DNA of 64,000 bases from Nocardia albiluteola (GCF_018860155.1 NZ_JAHKNI010000009.1:366889-430888), one strand, 5' to 3'. Positions 17,602-27,085 are shown, numbered from the stretch's first letter. Numbers and translations are program-made. The notes: generated by a model not told the origin, from the sequence alone.

Positions 17602-18158
17602 TGGAAAGAACACTGCAGGTCCTGCTGCTACTGGCGCTGTTCTGCCTGTGCCTGTGGCTGATGTACCGGGCGTGGCAGAAAAAGGCCCGCAAGCAGGCGG
17701 ACGCGATCGGTGAACTGCCCGTCGTGCCCGCCGAACTGGGCGCGCAACTGCTCGAACCCGCCACCGGCCTGTACACGGGCACCACGATGGCGCCCAGCTG
17801 GCAGAACCGGGTTGCCGTGGGCGACTTGGGATTCCGCGCCACCGCGGAGCTGACCCGCTTCGAGCACGGCATCCTGCTCGAGCGCAGCGGCGCGGCGGTG
17901 ATTTGGATTCCGCAGGAGTCGATCACCGCGGTGCGCACCGAGCGCGGGCATGCGGGCAAGGTCATGACACAAGACGGCGTGCTGGTGATTCGCTGGAAGT
18001 TGCCGACCGGAACCGAGGTGGACACCGGTTTCCGCGGCGACGACAAGACGGTGTATCCGGCCTGGACCGCCGCGCCCACCGGCGCGACGACAACCGAACC
18101 GGTCGGCGCGGACACACACGAGCCGACCGGTACCGAGACGGGAGATGAGACGGCGTGA
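17601..18158 (+). CDS. membrane-anchored pyr-operon protein (Rv1382-like)
   Basis: 185 aa from ATG 17601, which overlaps the pyrC stop (TGATG). Residues 5-24 (LQVLLLLALFCLCLWLMYRA) form one membrane segment, then a basic stop-transfer. The remainder is a soluble beta-rich domain (ATAELTRFEHGILLERSG ... IWIPQESITAVRTERG) resembling a small PH-like fold, with a Thr/Glu-rich tail. A protein of this type sits at the same place between pyrC and carA in mycobacteria (Rv1382). Its role in the operon is unknown. Confidence 0.8.
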   Translation: MERTLQVLLLLALFCLCLWLMYRAWQKKARKQADAIGELPVVPAELGAQLLEPATGLYTGTTMAPSWQNRVAVGDLGFRATAELTRFEHGILLERSGAAVIWIPQESITAVRTERGHAGKVMTQDGVLVIRWKLPTGTEVDTGFRGDDKTVYPAWTAAPTGATTTEPVGADTHEPTGTETGDETA

Positions 18159-19267
18159 ACTTCGCGATGATGGTGCTCGAGGACGGCCGGGTGTTCCGCG
18201 GCTCGCCCTTCGGCGCCGAGGGACAGACGCTGGGCGAGGCGGTGTTCTGCACCGCGATGACGGGCTATCAGGAGACCCTGACCGACCCGAGCTACCACCG
18301 CCAGATCGTGGTGGCCACCGCGCCGCAGATCGGCAACACCGGCTGGAACGACGAGGACGACGAGTCGAAGCGGATCTGGGTGGCCGGGTACGCGGTGCGC
18401 GATCCCGCGCGGCGGGCCTCGAACTGGCGCGCGACGACCACCCTGCAGGACGAGCTGGTCCGGCAGGACGTGGTGGGCATCGCGGGCATCGACACCCGGG
18501 CCCTGGTGCGCCACCTGCGCACTCGCGGTTCGATGAAGGCCGGAATCTTCTCCGGCGAGGCCGCGCAGGCCCCGGCCGAGGAGCTGCTGGCGCGCGTGAG
18601 CGGCCAGCCCTCGATGCTGGGCGCGGACCTGGCCGACGAGGTCAGCACCGACCAGCTCTACACGATCGAGCCGACCGGCGAGCGCCGATTCACCGTCGTC
18701 GCGGTGGATCTGGGCATCAAGACCAACACCCCGCGCATGTTCGCCGAGCGCGGCATGCGGGTGCACGTGGTGCCCTCGGGCGTCACGCTCGACGAGATCA
18801 AGGCGCTGAACCCGGACGGTGTCTTCCTGTCCAACGGTCCCGGCGACCCGGCCACCCAGGACGACGCCGTCGCGCTCACCGAGGGCGTTCTCGGAGAAGG
18901 GATTCCGCTCTTCGGCATCTGCTTCGGCAACCAGATCCTGGGCCGCGCACTGGGATTGCAGACCTACAAGATGAAGTTCGGCCACCGCGGCATCAACGTG
19001 CCGATCATCGACCACGCGACGGGCCGGATCTCGATCACCGCGCAGAACCACGGCTTCGCGCTCGAGGGCGAGGCCGGGCAGCGCTTCGACACCCCGTTCG
19101 GCGCCGCCGAGGTCAGCCACACCTGCGCCAACGACGGCACGGTGGAGGGCGTGCGCCTGGTCGACGGGCGCGCCTTCTCGGTGCAGTACCACCCCGAGGC
19201 CGCCGCTGGGCCGCACGACGCCGCATATCTCTTCGACCGTTTCGCCGGTCTGATGGAAGGAGCCTGA
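18155..19267 (+). CDS. carA: carbamoyl-phosphate synthase, small (glutaminase) chain
   Basis: 370 aa from GTG 18155, 4-base overlap with the previous gene. It hydrolyses glutamine and passes ammonia to CarB. The class I glutamine amidotransferase triad is visible: Cys in LFGICFGNQILGRALG, and His and Glu in VQYHPEAAAGPHD. The N-terminal interaction domain carries FCTAMTGYQETLTDPSY. The stop TGA shares its last base with the carB ATG. Confidence 0.95.
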   Translation: MNFAMMVLEDGRVFRGSPFGAEGQTLGEAVFCTAMTGYQETLTDPSYHRQIVVATAPQIGNTGWNDEDDESKRIWVAGYAVRDPARRASNWRATTTLQDELVRQDVVGIAGIDTRALVRHLRTRGSMKAGIFSGEAAQAPAEELLARVSGQPSMLGADLADEVSTDQLYTIEPTGERRFTVVAVDLGIKTNTPRMFAERGMRVHVVPSGVTLDEIKALNPDGVFLSNGPGDPATQDDAVALTEGVLGEGIPLFGICFGNQILGRALGLQTYKMKFGHRGINVPIIDHATGRISITAQNHGFALEGEAGQRFDTPFGAAEVSHTCANDGTVEGVRLVDGRAFSVQYHPEAAAGPHDAAYLFDRFAGLMEGA

Positions 19268-22200
19268 TGCCTCGCCGCGAGGATCTACGCCACATCCTGG
19301 TGATCGGCTCCGGCCCGATCGTGATCGGCCAGGCCTGCGAGTTCGATTACTCCGGCACCCAGGCGTGCCGCGTGCTGCGCGCCGAGGGACTCCGTGTGTC
19401 CCTGGTCAATTCGAACCCGGCCACGATCATGACCGACCCGGAGTTCGCCGATTCCACCTACGTGGAACCGATCACCCCCGAATTCGTCGAGAAGGTCATC
19501 GAGAAGGAGCGCCCCGACGCGATTCTCGCGACCCTGGGCGGGCAGACCGCGCTCAATACCGCCGTGGCCCTGCACGAGCGGGGTGTGCTGGAGAAGTACA
19601 AGGTCGAGATGATCGGCGCCGACTTCGACGCCATCCAGCGCGGTGAGGACCGGCAGAAGTTCAAGGACATCGTCGCCAAGGTCGGCGGCGAGAGCGCGCG
19701 GTCCAAGGTCTGCTACACCATGGACGAGGTCCGCGAAACCGTTGCCGAACTTGGCTTCCCGGTCGTGGTACGCCCGTCGTTCACCATGGGCGGCCTGGGT
19801 TCGGGCATGGCCTACAACCATGACGATCTCGACCGCATCGCGGGCGGCGGCCTGGCGGCCTCGCCGACCGCGAACGTGCTCATCGAGGAATCCATCCTGG
19901 GCTGGAAGGAATTCGAGCTCGAGCTGATGCGCGACCGCCGCGACAACGTGGTGATCGTCTGCTCGATCGAGAACGTGGACCCGATGGGCGTGCACACGGG
20001 CGACTCGATGACCGTCGCCCCGGCCATGACCCTGACCGACCGCGAATATCAGAAGATGCGCGATCTTGGCATCGCGATCCTGCGCGAGGTCGGCGTCGAC
20101 ACCGGCGGCTGCAACATCCAGTTCGCGGTGGATCCGCGTGACGGCCGCCTGATCGTCATCGAGATGAACCCGCGCGTCTCGCGTTCGTCCGCATTGGCTT
20201 CCAAGGCAACGGGTTTCCCGATCGCGAAGATCGCCGCGAAGCTGGCCATCGGCTACACCCTCGACGAGATTGTCAACGACATCACCAAGGAGACCCCGGC
20301 CTGCTTCGAGCCCACGCTCGACTACGTCGTGGTCAAGGCGCCCCGCTTCGCGTTCGAGAAGTTCCCGGGCGCCGACCCGACGCTGACCACCACCATGAAG
20401 TCGGTCGGCGAGGCGATGTCGCTGGGCCGCAACTTCTCCGAGGCCCTCGGCAAGGTGCTGCGCTCGCTCGAGACCAAGGCCGCGGGCTTCTGGACCCAGC
20501 CCGACGGCGAATGGACCGATGTCGCCGCGATTCTGGACGATCTGCGCGTTCCCATCGAGGGTCGCATCTACCAGGTGGAGCGCGCGCTGCGCCTCGGTGC
20601 GAGCATCGAGGACGTCGCCGCCGCGTCCGGCATCGACCCGTGGTTCGTGGCCGAGGTGGCCGGGCTGGTCGAGCTGCGGCAGGAGGTCATCGACGCGCCC
20701 GTGCTGGACGAGCCGCTGCTGCGCACCGCCAAGCACTATGGCCTGTCCGATCGCCAGATCGCCGCGCTGCGACCGGAACTCGCGGGCGAGGGCGGCGTGC
20801 GCGAGCTGCGGCACCGCTTGCGGATCCGCCCGGTGTTCAAGACCGTCGACACCTGTGCCGCCGAATTCGAGGCCAAGACGCCGTACCACTACTCGGCCTA
20901 CGAGCTGGATCCCGCCGCGGAATCCGAGGTGGCGCCGCAGCGTGAGCGCGAGAAGGTCATCATTTTGGGCTCGGGCCCGAACCGCATCGGTCAGGGCATC
21001 GAATTCGACTACTCGTGTGTGCATGCCGCGCAGACGCTGTCCGCCGCCGGATACGAGACCATCATGGTCAACTGCAATCCGGAGACCGTCTCGACCGACT
21101 ACGACACCGCCGATCGCCTCTACTTCGAGCCGCTCACCTTCGAGGACGTGCTCGAGGTGTATCACGCCGAGACCGAGTCCGGCACCGTCGCGGGCGTCAT
21201 CTGCCAGCTGGGCGGTCAGACGCCGCTGAGCCTGGCACAGCGGCTGACCGACGCGGGCGTGCCCGTGGTCGGCACCTCGGCCGCGGCCATCGACCTGGCC
21301 GAGGATCGTGGCGAATTCGGCGACGTGCTGACCGCGGCGGGCCTGCCGGCGCCCAAGTACGGTACCGCCACCACCTTCCCGCAGGCCAAGAAGATCGCCG
21401 CCGACATCGGCTATCCGGTGCTGGTGCGCCCGTCGTACGTGCTGGGCGGCCGGGGCATGGAGATCGTCTACGACGAGAAGTCGCTCGAGAACTACATCTC
21501 CCGTGCCACCGAGATCACCCCGGATCACCCGGTCCTGGTCGACCGGTTCCTGGAGGACGCCATTGAGATCGACGTCGACGCCCTGTGCGACGGCGAGGAG
21601 GTCTACCTGGGCGGCGTGATGGAGCACATCGAGGAGGCGGGCATCCACTCCGGCGACTCCGCCTGTGCGCTGCCGCCGATCACCCTGGGCCGCAGCGATA
21701 TCGAGGCCGTGCGCCGCTCGACCACCGCGCTGGCCAAGGGCATCGGCGTGCGCGGCCTGCTGAACGTGCAGTACGCGCTCAAGGACGATGTGCTCTATGT
21801 CCTCGAGGCCAATCCGCGTGCCAGCCGCACGGTCCCGTTCGTCTCCAAGGCCACCGCGGTACCGCTGGCCAAGGCCGCGGCGCGTATCGCCCTGGGCGCC
21901 ACCATCGCCGGGCTCCGCAAGGAGGGCCTGCTGCCCGCCGAGGGTGACGGCGGCCACGCGCCGATCGACGCCCCGGTCGCGGTGAAGGAGGCGGTGCTGC
22001 CGTTCCACCGGTTCCGCCGCCCCGACGGCAGCGGCATCGACTCGCTGCTCTCGCCGGAGATGAAGTCCACCGGCGAGGTCATGGGCATCGACGCCGATTT
22101 CGGCACCGCCTTCGCCAAGTCCCAGAGCGCGGCGTACGGCTCGCTGCCCACCGAGGGCACCGCGTTCGTGTCGATCGCGAACCGTGACAAGCGCGCTATG

Positions 22201-22605
22201 GTGTTCCCGGTCAAGCGCCTGCACGACCTGGGTTTCCGCATCCTGGCCACCGACGGCACCGCGGAAATGCTGCGGCGCAACGGAATTCCGTGCGAGCGGG
22301 TGCGCAAGCACACCCCGCCGGAGCTCGCCGACGGCATCGCGGAGACCCCCGCGGATCCCGTCGAACCCTCGATCGTGGATCAGATCAAGGATGGCGAGAT
22401 CGATATCGTGTTCAACACCCCGTACGGTAATTCGGGACCACGTGTCGACGGTTATGAGATCCGCACCGCTGCGGTGGGCGCGAATATCCCATGCATCACG
22501 ACGGTACAGGGCGCGGCCGCGGCCGTGCAGGGCATCGAAGCCACAATCAACGGCGGTATCGGTGTGCGGTCGCTCCAGGAACTGCACGCGGTACTGCGGG
22601 CATAA
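19267..22605 (+). CDS. carB: carbamoyl-phosphate synthase, large chain
   Basis: 1112 aa from ATG 19267. It makes carbamoyl phosphate from bicarbonate, ammonia and two ATP. Two homologous ATP-grasp halves are evident: ILVIGSGPIVIGQACEFDYSG begins the first and IILGSGPNRIGQGIEFDYS the second at about residue 565. NVDPMGVHTGDS and IEEAGIHSGDSA are the paired signatures. The C-terminal MGS-like domain (about 965-1112) is intact, so feedback control by pyrimidine nucleotides is possible. It is the longest gene of the operon, of normal length. Confidence 0.97.
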   Translation: MPRREDLRHILVIGSGPIVIGQACEFDYSGTQACRVLRAEGLRVSLVNSNPATIMTDPEFADSTYVEPITPEFVEKVIEKERPDAILATLGGQTALNTAVALHERGVLEKYKVEMIGADFDAIQRGEDRQKFKDIVAKVGGESARSKVCYTMDEVRETVAELGFPVVVRPSFTMGGLGSGMAYNHDDLDRIAGGGLAASPTANVLIEESILGWKEFELELMRDRRDNVVIVCSIENVDPMGVHTGDSMTVAPAMTLTDREYQKMRDLGIAILREVGVDTGGCNIQFAVDPRDGRLIVIEMNPRVSRSSALASKATGFPIAKIAAKLAIGYTLDEIVNDITKETPACFEPTLDYVVVKAPRFAFEKFPGADPTLTTTMKSVGEAMSLGRNFSEALGKVLRSLETKAAGFWTQPDGEWTDVAAILDDLRVPIEGRIYQVERALRLGASIEDVAAASGIDPWFVAEVAGLVELRQEVIDAPVLDEPLLRTAKHYGLSDRQIAALRPELAGEGGVRELRHRLRIRPVFKTVDTCAAEFEAKTPYHYSAYELDPAAESEVAPQREREKVIILGSGPNRIGQGIEFDYSCVHAAQTLSAAGYETIMVNCNPETVSTDYDTADRLYFEPLTFEDVLEVYHAETESGTVAGVICQLGGQTPLSLAQRLTDAGVPVVGTSAAAIDLAEDRGEFGDVLTAAGLPAPKYGTATTFPQAKKIAADIGYPVLVRPSYVLGGRGMEIVYDEKSLENYISRATEITPDHPVLVDRFLEDAIEIDVDALCDGEEVYLGGVMEHIEEAGIHSGDSACALPPITLGRSDIEAVRRSTTALAKGIGVRGLLNVQYALKDDVLYVLEANPRASRTVPFVSKATAVPLAKAAARIALGATIAGLRKEGLLPAEGDGGHAPIDAPVAVKEAVLPFHRFRRPDGSGIDSLLSPEMKSTGEVMGIDADFGTAFAKSQSAAYGSLPTEGTAFVSIANRDKRAMVFPVKRLHDLGFRILATDGTAEMLRRNGIPCERVRKHTPPELADGIAETPADPVEPSIVDQIKDGEIDIVFNTPYGNSGPRVDGYEIRTAAVGANIPCITTVQGAAAAVQGIEATINGGIGVRSLQELHAVLRA

Positions 22606-22621
22606 GGAAGGAACGAAGACG

Positions 22622-22939
22622 GTGGGAGCCTTGGGTTTTGGTGCGGGGGCGCGGCCGGGAACGCCGCGCCGACGGCGGACCGGCCTCGGCGAGGTGGCGG
22701 TGCCGGGTGGTGATATCCGGGTGATGCGCAACGTCGGCGGCTACAGCACGGTCGGCTTCCGCACCAACCCGCCGATCGATCGCACCCGGGCCGGCGAACC
22801 GGCCGAACAGTCCGATTTCGAGCGGGAACTGGCGGCGATCGACCGCGAGCTGGCCGCCGCCGAGCGCGAGCTGGCCGGGGAGCGGGCGGTCGTGGCCCGC
22901 GAGCCCGCGGCGGCCGGTTCGGCCACCGAGGCGCGATGA
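22622..22939 (+). CDS. small Glu/Arg-rich coiled-coil protein in the pyr operon
   Basis: 105 aa from GTG 22622, with AAGGAAGGA about 7 bases upstream. Its stop overlaps the pyrF ATG (ATGA), which supports translation. Residues 35-62 hold MRNVGGYSTVGFRTNPPID, and 65-95 form a regular heptad (FERELAAIDRELAAAEREL) predicted as a short coiled coil. Third positions are strongly G/C after about codon 20. I do not recognise a family. Position suggests a pyr-linked accessory protein, but it could also be a poorly conserved leader peptide that couples carB and pyrF. Confidence 0.5.
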   Translation: MGALGFGAGARPGTPRRRRTGLGEVAVPGGDIRVMRNVGGYSTVGFRTNPPIDRTRAGEPAEQSDFERELAAIDRELAAAERELAGERAVVAREPAAAGSATEAR

Positions 22940-23763
22940 AGCCGTTCGGCGTCCTGCTGCGCGATGCGATGGGCCGATACGGCCCGCTGTGCGTCGGCAT
23001 CGATCCGCATCCGCAGCTGCTGCGCGCATGGGGCCTGTCCGAGGATGTCGAGGGCCTCAAGCGGTTCTCCGACGCCTGCGTGGACGCGTTCTCCGGCCGC
23101 GTCGCGCTGGTCAAGCCGCAGGTCGCGTTCTTCGAGACCTACGGTTCGGGTGGCATGGTGGTGCTCGAGGACACCATCGGCGCGCTGCGCGAGGCGGGCA
23201 CGCTGGTGCTCGCCGATGCCAAGCGCGGCGATATCGGGACCACCATGGCGGCCTACGCGCGCGCCTGGCTCGCCGACGGCCCGCTGGGCAGCGATGCGCT
23301 CACGGTCTCGCCGTATCTCGGATTCGGTTCCCTGGCACCGGCCCTGGAGCTCGCGGCGGCGAATCGGCGCGGCGTGTTCGTGCTCGCGGCCACCTCGAAT
23401 CCCGAGGCGGCGGCGCTGCAGCGGACCGCGACCACCGACGGGCGCAGCATCGCCCAGACCATGGTCGACGCGGCGGCGGAACACAACGACGGTGCGGAGT
23501 TCGGGTCGGTCGGGGTCGTGGTCGGGTCCACGCTCGACGAGGCCCCGGACCTGAGCCGTCTCAACGGGCCCATCCTGATGCCGGGCGTCGGCGCGCAGGG
23601 CGGGGGACCGGAGTCCATCCGTGCCGTGGTGCCCGCGCCGAGCCTGCGTGCGGTGCTGCCGAGCGTCTCGCGCGAGCTGCTGGGCCAGGGCCCGTCCGTG
23701 GCGGCCCTGCGCACCCGCATGACCCAGCTGGCCGACGAGTTCGCCTTCCTGCAGGCCCGATAG
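22936..23763 (+). CDS. pyrF: orotidine 5'-phosphate decarboxylase (type 2)
   Basis: 275 aa from ATG 22936. It is the last enzyme of UMP synthesis. LCVGIDPHPQ and the catalytic Lys-Asp array VLADAKRGDIGTTM are diagnostic; the phosphate loop is around MPGVGAQGG. It belongs to the longer mycobacterial-type branch rather than the short E. coli type. It is the last gene of the operon, before a strong terminator. Confidence 0.95.
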   Translation: MKPFGVLLRDAMGRYGPLCVGIDPHPQLLRAWGLSEDVEGLKRFSDACVDAFSGRVALVKPQVAFFETYGSGGMVVLEDTIGALREAGTLVLADAKRGDIGTTMAAYARAWLADGPLGSDALTVSPYLGFGSLAPALELAAANRRGVFVLAATSNPEAAALQRTATTDGRSIAQTMVDAAAEHNDGAEFGSVGVVVGSTLDEAPDLSRLNGPILMPGVGAQGGGPESIRAVVPAPSLRAVLPSVSRELLGQGPSVAALRTRMTQLADEFAFLQAR

Positions 23764-23772
23764 TCCCGGCGC

Positions 23773-23841
23773 CGGACCGGTCGCCCCATGTCGATTCCCG
23801 CCCCGGGAACCGACACAGGGCGACCGGTCCGTTTTCTGTTT
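23773..23841 (+). terminator. rho-independent terminator of the pyr operon
   Basis: CGGACCGGTCGCCC (23773-23786) pairs perfectly with GGGCGACCGGTCCG (23818-23831). The loop itself contains a second inverted pair (TGTCG/CGACA and TTCCCG/CGGGAA), and the hairpin is followed by TTTTCTGTTT. It begins 10 bases after the pyrF stop. Confidence 0.88.
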
Positions 23842-24336
23842 CGGCCCCGCTGCGCCCTCGGAGATCGTGGCCGGTCCGGGAAACTACACGGATGTGTTTT
23901 CCGTCGTCAGCGATGCTTCCAGGGGGTTTCCCGGGGCATCCGGGCGAAGCCGGCCGCTGCGCCGCGCGCCCGGCGGCCACTGGCCGAAGTACGACACGCG
24001 GTGCGAAAATAAGCGACACGCCGAAAAATTCCAGAAAATTCCTGGTCGCGCGATAACGGGTGGGTTACGAGTTGTTCGACCGCCTCGCCCGGTTCGCGGG
24101 CACCCCCTTCGAAACCGGAAAACCCCTGGTCGGGAGCGTTTTCGCGGTTTTGCCGAGGGGGTGCGCCGAAGCGGGGCGGAGTCGGTGCGGACCCCGTCCC
24201 GGGCGGCCTGACCGTGCCCGAATCACCCGCTGACCTGGGGGGTGGGTTCGCAATCGGCAGGCCGCGTGGGTACGGTCGCTGAGACCGCCGGGTTACCGGG
24301 GGTAGATCAAGCAATGAACGATGAGACGGAGGAACC
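23842..24336 (+). other. mihF upstream region
   Basis: No gene is supported in this 495-bp stretch. It contains A/T-richer patches (around 24000-24040). A possible promoter lies at 24247-24276 (TTCGCA, 18 bases, TACGGT, the latter fitting TANNNT); the same stretch reads GGTTC-N18-GGGTA, so a SigF-type assignment cannot be excluded. A long untranslated leader before this strongly expressed type of gene is plausible. Confidence 0.35.
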
Positions 24337-24657
24337 GTGGCCCTTCCCCAGCTGACTGACGAGCAGCGCGCCGCTGCTTTGGAGAAGGCGGCTGCCGCTC
24401 GCCGCGCTCGGGCAGAGCTCAAGGAGCGCCTGAAGCGTGGCGGCACCGACCTGAAGACGGTCCTGAAGGATGCCGAGACCAATGAGGTCCTGGGCAAGAT
24501 GAAGGTGTCCGCACTGCTCGAGGCCCTGCCGAAGGTTGGCAAGGTCAAGGCGGCGGAGATCATGACCGAACTCGAGATCGCCCCGACTCGCCGCCTGCGC
24601 GGCCTGGGCGACCGTCAGCGCAAGGCGCTGTTGGCGAAGTTCGACTTCGAAGCCTGA
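24337..24657 (+). CDS. mihF: integration host factor, actinobacterial type (mIHF)
   Basis: 106 aa from GTG 24337 behind ACGGAGGAAC. This is a nucleoid-associated protein unrelated to E. coli IHF. The first half is a basic helix (EKAAAARRARAELKERLKRG), and the second contains the helix-hairpin-helix-like DNA-binding part (LLEALPKVGKVKAAEIM ... RRLRGLGDRQRKALL). The position directly before gmk and rpoZ is conserved in actinobacteria. It is needed for phage L5 integration and for viability in mycobacteria. Confidence 0.95.
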   Translation: MALPQLTDEQRAAALEKAAAARRARAELKERLKRGGTDLKTVLKDAETNEVLGKMKVSALLEALPKVGKVKAAEIMTELEIAPTRRLRGLGDRQRKALLAKFDFEA

Positions 24658-24664
24658 TCCGAGG

Positions 24665-25246
24665 GTGGTCGAACACACGAAGACGGGTCGGCTGGTCGTA
24701 CTGGTCGGCCCCTCGGCCGTTGGCAAATCCACAGTGGTCCGCTGTGTTCGCGAGCGGCTACCGAAATTGGTGTTCAGTGTGTCGGCCACCACCCGGGCCC
24801 CGCGGCCCGGGGAGGTCGACGGACGGGATTACCGCTTCGTCACCAGGGCCGAGTTCGACGCCATGATCGAACAGGGGGAACTACTCGAGTGGGCCGATAT
24901 CCACGGCGGCCTGCAGCGGTCCGGTACGCCGGCCGCACCGGTACGCGCGGCGCTGGCCGCGGGACGACCGGTTCTCGTGGAGGTGGATCTCGAGGGGGCG
25001 CGATCGATCCGCAAGACCATGCCCGAGGCGCTGCTGGTATTCCTGGCGCCGCCCAGCTGGGACGAACTGGTCGCCCGGCTGACCGCGCGCGGCACCGAAT
25101 CGCCCGAGGTGATCGAGCGCCGGCTGCTCACGGCGAGGACCGAGCTGGCCGCGTGTGACGAGTTCGACACAGTGATCGTGAACGACGAGGTGAATGCCGC
25201 CTGTGAGCAGTTGGTATCGTTGTTCGTTAGCACGAAATCGATGTAG
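24665..25246 (+). CDS. gmk: guanylate kinase
   Basis: 193 aa from GTG 24665, seven bases after the mihF stop. It phosphorylates GMP to GDP. The P-loop is VGPSAVGKSTVV. VSATTRAPRPGEVDGRDYRFV is the GMP-binding signature, and LEWADIHGGLQRSGTP follows. The lid is around RLTARGTESPEVIERRL. One change from the common GPSGVGK loop is Ala for Gly, which is seen in other actinobacteria. Confidence 0.95.
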   Translation: MVEHTKTGRLVVLVGPSAVGKSTVVRCVRERLPKLVFSVSATTRAPRPGEVDGRDYRFVTRAEFDAMIEQGELLEWADIHGGLQRSGTPAAPVRAALAAGRPVLVEVDLEGARSIRKTMPEALLVFLAPPSWDELVARLTARGTESPEVIERRLLTARTELAACDEFDTVIVNDEVNAACEQLVSLFVSTKSM

Positions 25247-25297
25247 CGCACGCGCTACACCTCATTGCCATCCCATAGACCCGCAGGAGCCTCACTA

Positions 25298-25573
25298 GTG
25301 AGCGACACTAAGACCGTGCCCGCGTACGACACCCCGGTCGGCCTCACCAACCCGCCGATCGACGAGCTGCTCGAGCGCACCTCGTCCAAGTACGCGCTGG
25401 TCATCTACGCGGCCAAGCGGGCGCGCCAGATCAACGACTACTACAACCAGCTCGGCGACGGCATCCTCGAGTACGTAGGCCCGCTGGTCGAGCCGGGTCT
25501 GCAGGAGAAGCCGCTGTCGGTGGCGATGCGTGAGATCCACTCCGACCTGCTCGAACACACCGAGGGCGAGTAA
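25298..25573 (+). CDS. rpoZ: RNA polymerase omega subunit
   Basis: 91 aa from GTG 25298 with CAGGAG 8 bases upstream. Omega helps assemble beta-prime. The conserved core is NPPIDELLERTSSKYALVI then YAAKRARQINDYYNQLGDG, followed by LVEPGLQEKPLSVAMREIH. An in-frame upstream ATG at 25265 would add 11 residues but lacks a site. The order gmk-rpoZ-coaBC is the standard one. Confidence 0.93.
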   Translation: MSDTKTVPAYDTPVGLTNPPIDELLERTSSKYALVIYAAKRARQINDYYNQLGDGILEYVGPLVEPGLQEKPLSVAMREIHSDLLEHTEGE

Positions 25574-25603
25574 CACCGCCGGTATCGAAGAGGGCGTGGC
25601 CAG

Positions 25604-26821
25604 ATGCGGATCGTTGTCGGTGTGGGCGGTGGAATTGCCGCCTACAAGGCATGCTCGCTCGTTCGAAAGTTCACCGAGACCGGTCACGACGTCCGGGTGA
25701 TACCCACCGAGTCGGCGTTGCAGTTCGTCGGCCGGGCCACCTTCGAGGCGCTGTCGGGTAATCCGGTGCACACCGGCGTGTTCGCCGACGTGCCCGAGGT
25801 CCCGCACGTGCGCCTGGGGCAGGAGGCCGACTTGGTGGTCGTCGCCCCGGCGACCGCCGACCTGATGGCGCGCGCGGCGATGGGCCGTGCCGACGACCTG
25901 CTCACCGCGACGCTGCTCACGGCCCGATGTCCGGTGCTGTTCGCCCCCGCGATGCACACCGAGATGTGGCTGCATCCGGCCACCGTCGCCAATGTGCGCA
26001 CGCTGCGCTCGCACGGCGCGATCGTCGCCGAGCCCGCGTCCGGGCGGCTCACCGGCGCCGACACCGGTCCCGGCCGGTTGCCAGAGGCGGAGGAAATCTT
26101 CGCGCTGGCCTCGCTGCTGCTCGAGCGCTCGGACGCCATTCCGCGCGACCTGGAGGGCCGCCGCGTCGTCGTCTCGGCGGGCGGTACCCGCGAGCCGCTG
26201 GATCCGGTGCGCTTCCTGGGCAACCGCAGCTCGGGCAAACAGGGTTTCGCGGTCGCCCGGCTGGCGGCCCAGCGCGGTGCCCGGGTGACCCTGATCGCGG
26301 GCAATACGATCGGCCTGGACGCGCCGGCCGCCGTGGAGTTGGTGCACGTCACCACCGCCGAGCAGATGCGCGTCGCGGTCGACAAGTATGCCGCGGGTGC
26401 GGATGCGGTGGTCATGGCCGCCGCGGTGGCCGATTTCCGACCGTCGCAGGTCGCGACCGCGAAGATCAAAAAGGGCGCCGGGGAACCGAATTCGATCGAG
26501 CTGACCAAAACCGAGGACATCCTCGCGGGTCTGGTGCAGTCTCGTCGCGACGGTCGCCTCACCGGCACCGCCATCGTCGGATTCGCCGCCGAGACGGGCG
26601 ACGAACACGGTGACGTGCTCACCTATGCGCGCGCGAAGCTCGAGCGCAAGGGGTGCGACCTGTTGGTGGTGAACGCGGTCGGCGAGGGCAAGGCCTTCGA
26701 GGTCGACCACAACGACGGCTGGCTGCTCGGGGCCGACGGCACCGAGCAAGCCCTCGATCACGGATCGAAGGCGCTGCTGGCCAGTAGGGTGCTGGATGCA
26801 CTCGGTCCGCTGCTGCGCTGA
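25604..26821 (+). CDS. coaBC: bifunctional phosphopantothenoylcysteine decarboxylase / phosphopantothenate-cysteine ligase
   Basis: 405 aa from ATG 25604. It catalyses two steps of coenzyme A synthesis. Residues 1-180 are the FMN-dependent CoaC flavoprotein (VGVGGGIAAYKACSLVRKF, and LFAPAMHTEMW near the active site). Residues 185-405 are the CTP-dependent CoaB ligase (VVVSAGGTREPLDPVRFLGNRSSGKQG; AAAVADFRP; AKIKK). The fused order is the normal bacterial Dfp arrangement. Length is as expected. Confidence 0.95.
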   Translation: MRIVVGVGGGIAAYKACSLVRKFTETGHDVRVIPTESALQFVGRATFEALSGNPVHTGVFADVPEVPHVRLGQEADLVVVAPATADLMARAAMGRADDLLTATLLTARCPVLFAPAMHTEMWLHPATVANVRTLRSHGAIVAEPASGRLTGADTGPGRLPEAEEIFALASLLLERSDAIPRDLEGRRVVVSAGGTREPLDPVRFLGNRSSGKQGFAVARLAAQRGARVTLIAGNTIGLDAPAAVELVHVTTAEQMRVAVDKYAAGADAVVMAAAVADFRPSQVATAKIKKGAGEPNSIELTKTEDILAGLVQSRRDGRLTGTAIVGFAAETGDEHGDVLTYARAKLERKGCDLLVVNAVGEGKAFEVDHNDGWLLGADGTEQALDHGSKALLASRVLDALGPLLR

Positions 26822-26854
26822 GCAGTTCACGGATCGGGCATATCCTGCAATAGG

Positions 26855-26882
26855 GCACGCGATGCCTTGTGGCATTGCGTGC
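26855..26882 (+). terminator. hairpin after coaBC, possible terminator
   Basis: GCACGCGATGCC and GGCATTGCGTGC form a 12-bp stem with one G-T pair around a TTGT loop, 34 bases after the coaBC stop. Only a short T-run follows (AGAGTTTC), so termination may be weak. A second hairpin, AGACGCC-CTCGA-GGCGTCT, lies at 26936-26954 in the metK leader. No SAM riboswitch was recognised in this 264-bp gap. Confidence 0.45.
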
Positions 26883-27085
26883 AGAGTTTCACCGAACGCC
26901 GAAACGGGGCCCTGTGGAGGCGTTGTGGCTGGTGGAGACGCCCTCGAGGCGTCTTCGAGACCCCACTGCGTCGGTGTTGGAATAGTCTTCAGGCGAAGGG
27001 TCTAGGACTATGGATTGCAATAGGGCTGTCTTTCGCGGCGCTGTCGCAATCCGGACGAGAAACCCGTTGAGGGAGAGGGAAAACT

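Noticed and set aside
19285..22731. Very long open frame antisense to carB
   Set aside because: A mirror of the high-GC codon bias of carB; no protein domain. The same applies to long antisense frames opposite priA (29971-33105) and the NRPS (44544-46988).
26822..27085. Possible SAM riboswitch before metK
   Set aside because: Two simple hairpins are present, but no SAM-I or SAM-IV core could be recognised.
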